Assembly: GCF_038024105.1 (NCBI RefSeq)
Contig: NZ_CP150661.1
Span: 248,001 to 312,000 of the forward strand
Length of the DNA stretch: 64,000 nt
Reading direction: 5' to 3'
From: Polaribacter butkevichii
Lineage (GTDB): Bacteria; Bacteroidota; Bacteroidia; Flavobacteriales; Flavobacteriaceae
Below the pieces are notes generated by a model. The model ran no database searches. It was not told the origin of the DNA and saw only the letters and a program-made list of their open reading frames with translations. Below are positions 60,593 through 64,000 of this stretch, piece after piece; the stretch's first letter is position 1, and each line of letters starts with the position of its first letter. The translations under genes were made by a program, and so were the position numbers.

Positions 60593-63370
60593 ATGAAGCA
60601 GCAATATTTTTATTACATAGTTAGTTTTCTAACCCTATCAATTTTTATTTCATGTGACAAACCTGAAATTTCAAAACCTATAGAACTTACCGTTTCCGAA
60701 GGTTTTAAAAATCCAATTGGGTTTTATAATAACAAGCCTACTTTTTCATGGGTATTACCTGTTTCAGAAAATGTAAAAAGTCAATCTGCATATCAAATTG
60801 TTGCAGCTAGTACACCTAGTTTATTGCCAGATAACCCAGATATTTGGGATTCAAAAAAACAAGTAAAAAACCAATCTACATGGATTAATTATAAAGGAAA
60901 ACCTTTGCAATCTAGACAAAAAGTATACTGGCAAGTGCGTTATTGGAATCAAGACAAAACCGCATCTGCATGGAGTGCTATAAATACATTTGAATTAGGT
61001 TTACTAAACAATAAAGATTGGAAAGCAAAATGGGCAGGTTTAGATACTGCAAAAGATAGTATTAAAGGCGTTAGAAAATTTTTAATGCATAGACCTCAAT
61101 ATTTAAGAAAAGGTTTTGAAGTATCTAAGGAGGTAGAATCTGCAAGGTTATATATTACCGCAAAAGGAATTTTTGATGTGCATTTAAACGGAAAAAATGT
61201 AAGTGATGATGTAATGCCTCCGGGTTGGACACCTTATAACCACCGTATAGAAACACTTACTTACGATGTTACAACGTTATTAGAAACAGGTAAAAATGCC
61301 ATAGCGGTAGCGTTGGCTTCGGGGTGGCATTCCGGAAGAATTAGTAGAGGTAAAGCACTTTACGAAAACTTTGCATCACCTAAAATATTATGTCAGTTAG
61401 AAATAACCTTAAAAGACGGATCTAAACAAATTATTATATCTGATGAAAGTTGGAAAGGAACCACAAATGGTCCTATTCGATTAGCAGGTATCTATGATGG
61501 AGAAACTTATGACGCTAATCTTGAAATACCGAATTGGTCCGCTGCAAATTTTAACGATGCTACTTGGCAAAATACAGAAATAGATGCGGTTGTAGATTCT
61601 GTTAAACTAGCTCCTAAACGCCATACAACAGTAAAACAAAAATTATTAATTAGTAATGTAGAGGTTGTTTCTGTAAAAGAGAACATAGCAATATTTAACT
61701 TAAAGCAAAATATGGTAGGCGTACCAAAGGTAAAAGTGCCTATGAAAAAAGGAGATACCTTAAAAATTCGTTTTTCAGAAATGTTGTTAAGTGATGGCTC
61801 GTTTTATACCACCAATTACCGTTCGGCTCAATCTACCGATTATTATATCGCTGCGGCGGATGGAATTATAAACTATACACCAAAATTTACGTTTCACGGA
61901 TTTCAGTTTGTAGAATTAAGTGGATTTGATAAACAAGCAAAACCAGATTCAACTTGGGTACAAGGATTGGTGCAGCATTCAGATTTTGAAGTAAATGGAA
62001 CGTTTACATCATCACACGAAAAATTAAATCAATTACAAAGTAACATTACTTGGGGCTTACGCGATAATTTTTTCGATGTTCCTACAGATTGTCCGCAACG
62101 AGACGAACGTTTAGGGTGGACAGGCGATGCACAAGTAATCTCTCCAACAGCCATGTTTAATTTTAAGACACATGCTTTTTGGACAGCTTGGTTACAAAGT
62201 ATGCGAGAAACTCAGTCTGAGCATAAAGACGGTTTAATCCCTTTTATCATACCAGACGTACTACAAAATAACAATGCAAGTTCTGGTTGGGGAGACGCAG
62301 GTGTAATTATCCCTTGGGATATTTATAATATTACAGGAGATATAAGTGTGCTTCAAGAAAATTACGAAATGTCTAAAAAGTGGGTTGGTTATTACCAATC
62401 TAAGGCTAAAAATTATATTTCTTATGTGCATTCTTTTGCAGATTGGTTACAACCTTATCCAGAAAAAACAGGTAAAATAGGGAATAGAGGCGATACACCA
62501 AAAGAGTTTATAAACACAGCTTATTTTGCACACTCTGCTCATTTACTATCTAAAATTGCAAGTGTTTTAGGTAAAACAGAAGACGAAAAAAAATACAAAA
62601 ATTTATACAAAGAAATAGCCAATGCTTTTGAAAACAAGTTTTTTGATGAAAACGGAATGTTTATAAACACAAAACAAACGCAAACCAGTTATTTATTAGC
62701 GATACATTTTAATTTATTAAAACCAGAAACCAAAGTAAAAGCACAAAAGCATTTGCTAGAAGTACTTAAAAAAGCAGATTACCATTTAGGAACAGGTTTT
62801 TTAGGTACACCAATATTACCTAAGGTTTTAGATGATATGGGCGAGATAGATTTAATGTATAAAATTTTATTTAAAGAAACCTATCCATCTTGGTTTTATT
62901 CTATAAATCAAGGAGCAACCACTATGTGGGAACGTTGGAATAGCTTTAGTAAAGCTGATGGTTTTAACCCACAAAGCATGAATAGTCTTAACCATTATGC
63001 GTACGGAGCAGTAGGACAATGGATGTACGAGCGTATTGCAGGTATTGCATCACTAGCACCAGGCTATAAAAAAATTAGAATTGCTCCAATACCTAATAAA
63101 AGATTATCTTCTGCATCAGCATCTTTAAACACCTCTTACGGAGAAGTTTCTTCTGCATGGAAAATTGAAAATAAAACGTTTCAATTAGATGTTGTTATTC
63201 CACCAAATACAACGGCAGAAGTTCATATTCCTTTAGGAAATCTAGAAGAATTACTTGTAAACGGAAGCGCTATAAAAGAAAATATTAATATAAAATTATT
63301 AAATACAGATAAAGAATCTTTAGTAATTTTAGTGAATTCAGGAACTTATAAATTTCAAAATAAATTTTAA
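60593..63370 (+). CDS. GH78 alpha-L-rhamnosidase, lipoprotein
   Basis: A 925-aa rhamnosidase with lipobox FISC (Cys21). N-terminal fibronectin-like domain (GFKNPIGFYNNKPTFSWVLPV ... VYWQVRYWNQDKTASAWS), beta-sandwich domains (LYITAKGIFDVHLNGKNVSDDVMPPGWTPYNHR), barrel and C-terminal sandwich. The catalytic motif is the full consensus: D499-C-P-Q-R-D-E505-R-L-G-W509-T-G-D512, with Glu505 the likely general acid and Glu780 in GATTMWERWNS the candidate base. Of the three complete GH78s here it is the most typical. It is followed after 18 bp by a very similar GH78 gene, so the two are tandem duplicates and probably one transcript. Confidence 0.95.
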   Translation: MKQQYFYYIVSFLTLSIFISCDKPEISKPIELTVSEGFKNPIGFYNNKPTFSWVLPVSENVKSQSAYQIVAASTPSLLPDNPDIWDSKKQVKNQSTWINYKGKPLQSRQKVYWQVRYWNQDKTASAWSAINTFELGLLNNKDWKAKWAGLDTAKDSIKGVRKFLMHRPQYLRKGFEVSKEVESARLYITAKGIFDVHLNGKNVSDDVMPPGWTPYNHRIETLTYDVTTLLETGKNAIAVALASGWHSGRISRGKALYENFASPKILCQLEITLKDGSKQIIISDESWKGTTNGPIRLAGIYDGETYDANLEIPNWSAANFNDATWQNTEIDAVVDSVKLAPKRHTTVKQKLLISNVEVVSVKENIAIFNLKQNMVGVPKVKVPMKKGDTLKIRFSEMLLSDGSFYTTNYRSAQSTDYYIAAADGIINYTPKFTFHGFQFVELSGFDKQAKPDSTWVQGLVQHSDFEVNGTFTSSHEKLNQLQSNITWGLRDNFFDVPTDCPQRDERLGWTGDAQVISPTAMFNFKTHAFWTAWLQSMRETQSEHKDGLIPFIIPDVLQNNNASSGWGDAGVIIPWDIYNITGDISVLQENYEMSKKWVGYYQSKAKNYISYVHSFADWLQPYPEKTGKIGNRGDTPKEFINTAYFAHSAHLLSKIASVLGKTEDEKKYKNLYKEIANAFENKFFDENGMFINTKQTQTSYLLAIHFNLLKPETKVKAQKHLLEVLKKADYHLGTGFLGTPILPKVLDDMGEIDLMYKILFKETYPSWFYSINQGATTMWERWNSFSKADGFNPQSMNSLNHYAYGAVGQWMYERIAGIASLAPGYKKIRIAPIPNKRLSSASASLNTSYGEVSSAWKIENKTFQLDVVIPPNTTAEVHIPLGNLEELLVNGSAIKENINIKLLNTDKESLVILVNSGTYKFQNKF

Positions 63371-63388
63371 TTAATACTTTATATAAAC

Positions 63389-64000
63389 ATGTTTAAATAT
63401 CTTTTTTCCACAATTTGTTGTTTTACCTTATTTACTTTGGTATCATGTAAGGAAGCAGAAATTCTACAGAGTCCTAAAAATTTAACCGTTTCAGAAGGAT
63501 TTGAAAACCCTATTGGTTTTTATGAAGCAAGCCCTACATTTTCTTGGCAATTACCTATTTTAGATGAGGTAAAAAGTCAATCTGCTTATCAAATAGTTGT
63601 AGCTAGTAGTCCAGATTTATTGCCTGATAATGCTGATGTTTGGGATTCTAAAAAACAGAAAACAGCTCAATCTGCATGGATTAAGTATGGTGGAGATGCT
63701 TTAAAATCTCGTCAAAAAGTTTATTGGCAAGTTAAGTATTGGAACCAAGATGATGATGCTTCAGATTGGAGTGATACCAATAATTTTGAATTAGGTTTGT
63801 TAAACAATACAGATTGGAAAGCCCAATGGATAGGTTTACCAACCAAAGAAGAAGGAGTTATTGGAAGTCAAGATAACATTATTCACAGACCACAATATTT
63901 AAGAAAAGGTTTTGAGTTATCTAACGATGTTGCTTCGGCAAGATTATATATTACCGCAAAAGGTGTTTTTGATGTGGCAATAAATGGCGAAGACGTTAGT
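63389..64000 (+). CDS. GH78 alpha-L-rhamnosidase, 3' end cut by window
   Basis: Starts at ATG 63389 with MFKYLFSTICCFTLFTLVSC, a lipoprotein signal (Cys20), and stays open for 204 codons to the window edge. It is strongly similar to the preceding gene: NLTVSEGFENPIGFYEASPTFSWQL, KSQSAYQIVVASSPDLLPDN, YWQVKYWNQDDDASDWSDTNNFELGLLNNTDWKAQWIGL and RLYITAKGVFDVAINGEDVS. Only the N-terminal fibronectin-like and first sandwich domains are visible, so catalytic residues cannot be checked. Confidence 0.92.
   Translation, partial: MFKYLFSTICCFTLFTLVSCKEAEILQSPKNLTVSEGFENPIGFYEASPTFSWQLPILDEVKSQSAYQIVVASSPDLLPDNADVWDSKKQKTAQSAWIKYGGDALKSRQKVYWQVKYWNQDDDASDWSDTNNFELGLLNNTDWKAQWIGLPTKEEGVIGSQDNIIHRPQYLRKGFELSNDVASARLYITAKGVFDVAINGEDVS

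Noticed and set aside
1..64000. CRISPR arrays, insertion sequences, tRNA or rRNA genes, prophage genes
   Set aside because: No regularly spaced repeats, transposase-like frames, tRNA-like cloverleaf ends or phage genes were noticed. The decayed genes and duplications are the only signs of rearrangement.

Overview
The window is AT-rich, with AT-rich intergenic DNA, SusC/SusD pairs, type IX secretion sorting domains, Bacteroidetes-type TAnnTTTG promoter boxes and no tRNA or rRNA. This points to a marine member of the Bacteroidota, most likely Flavobacteriaceae. Almost every gene belongs to one large polysaccharide utilisation locus. It holds four GH78 and two GH106 rhamnosidase-family proteins, five intact S1 sulfatases (plus two decayed copies), two BNR-type beta-propeller proteins resembling ulvan lyases, one GH3, two GH2, a rhamnose transporter and uronate catabolic genes. 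That enzyme set fits ulvan, the green-algal polymer of sulfated rhamnose, glucuronate/iduronate and xylose. The substrate is inferred from gene content; no single gene proves it.

Layout. (1) 2-10813, + strand, closely spaced: GH106 (cut at the window start), two sulfatases, a second GH106, an AraA/FucI-fold sugar isomerase and the RhaT symporter. This is a rhamnose-release and rhamnose-uptake block. (2) 11037-13079, - strand: a secreted protein with two discoidin-like domains, ending at a convergent terminator shared with rhaT. (3) 13080-30312: a 1-kb mostly non-coding region, then GH78, a carbohydrate-binding T9SS protein, SusC/SusD, GH3, sulfatase and GH2. (4) 30539-37833: a uronate block of RraA-like protein, SDR, MFS transporter, split UxaA-type dehydratase, a divergent XylR-like regulator, UxaC, and a decapitated SusC remnant. 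(5) 38013-53264: GH2, sulfatase, decayed sulfatase, SusC/SusD, another decayed sulfatase, intact sulfatase, GH78. (6) 53447-64000: two BNR propeller proteins with lectin and T9SS domains, an (alpha/alpha)-barrel-like protein with an RR signal, and two tandem GH78 genes, the last cut by the window end.

Likely division of labour: propeller lyases at the surface or outside the cell cut the chain; SusC/SusD pairs import oligomers; sulfatases, GH78, GH106, GH3 and GH2 in the periplasm or on the outer membrane strip sulfate, rhamnose and xylose/uronate units; RhaT and the MFS carrier take monomers into the cytoplasm for the isomerase and the uronate pathway.

Most notable: (a) a sulfatase A-sulfatase B segment occurs twice around a SusC/SusD pair, with A intact/B decayed on one side and A decayed/B intact on the other; (b) a recurrent CAGGA-centred element lies 50-200 bp upstream of most genes or operons in blocks 3 and 6; (c) a 27-bp element shared by the two uronate promoters at the same distance from a TATTTTTG box, a candidate operator for the XylR-like protein; (d) both GH2 paralogues have His where the family has the Glu acid/base.
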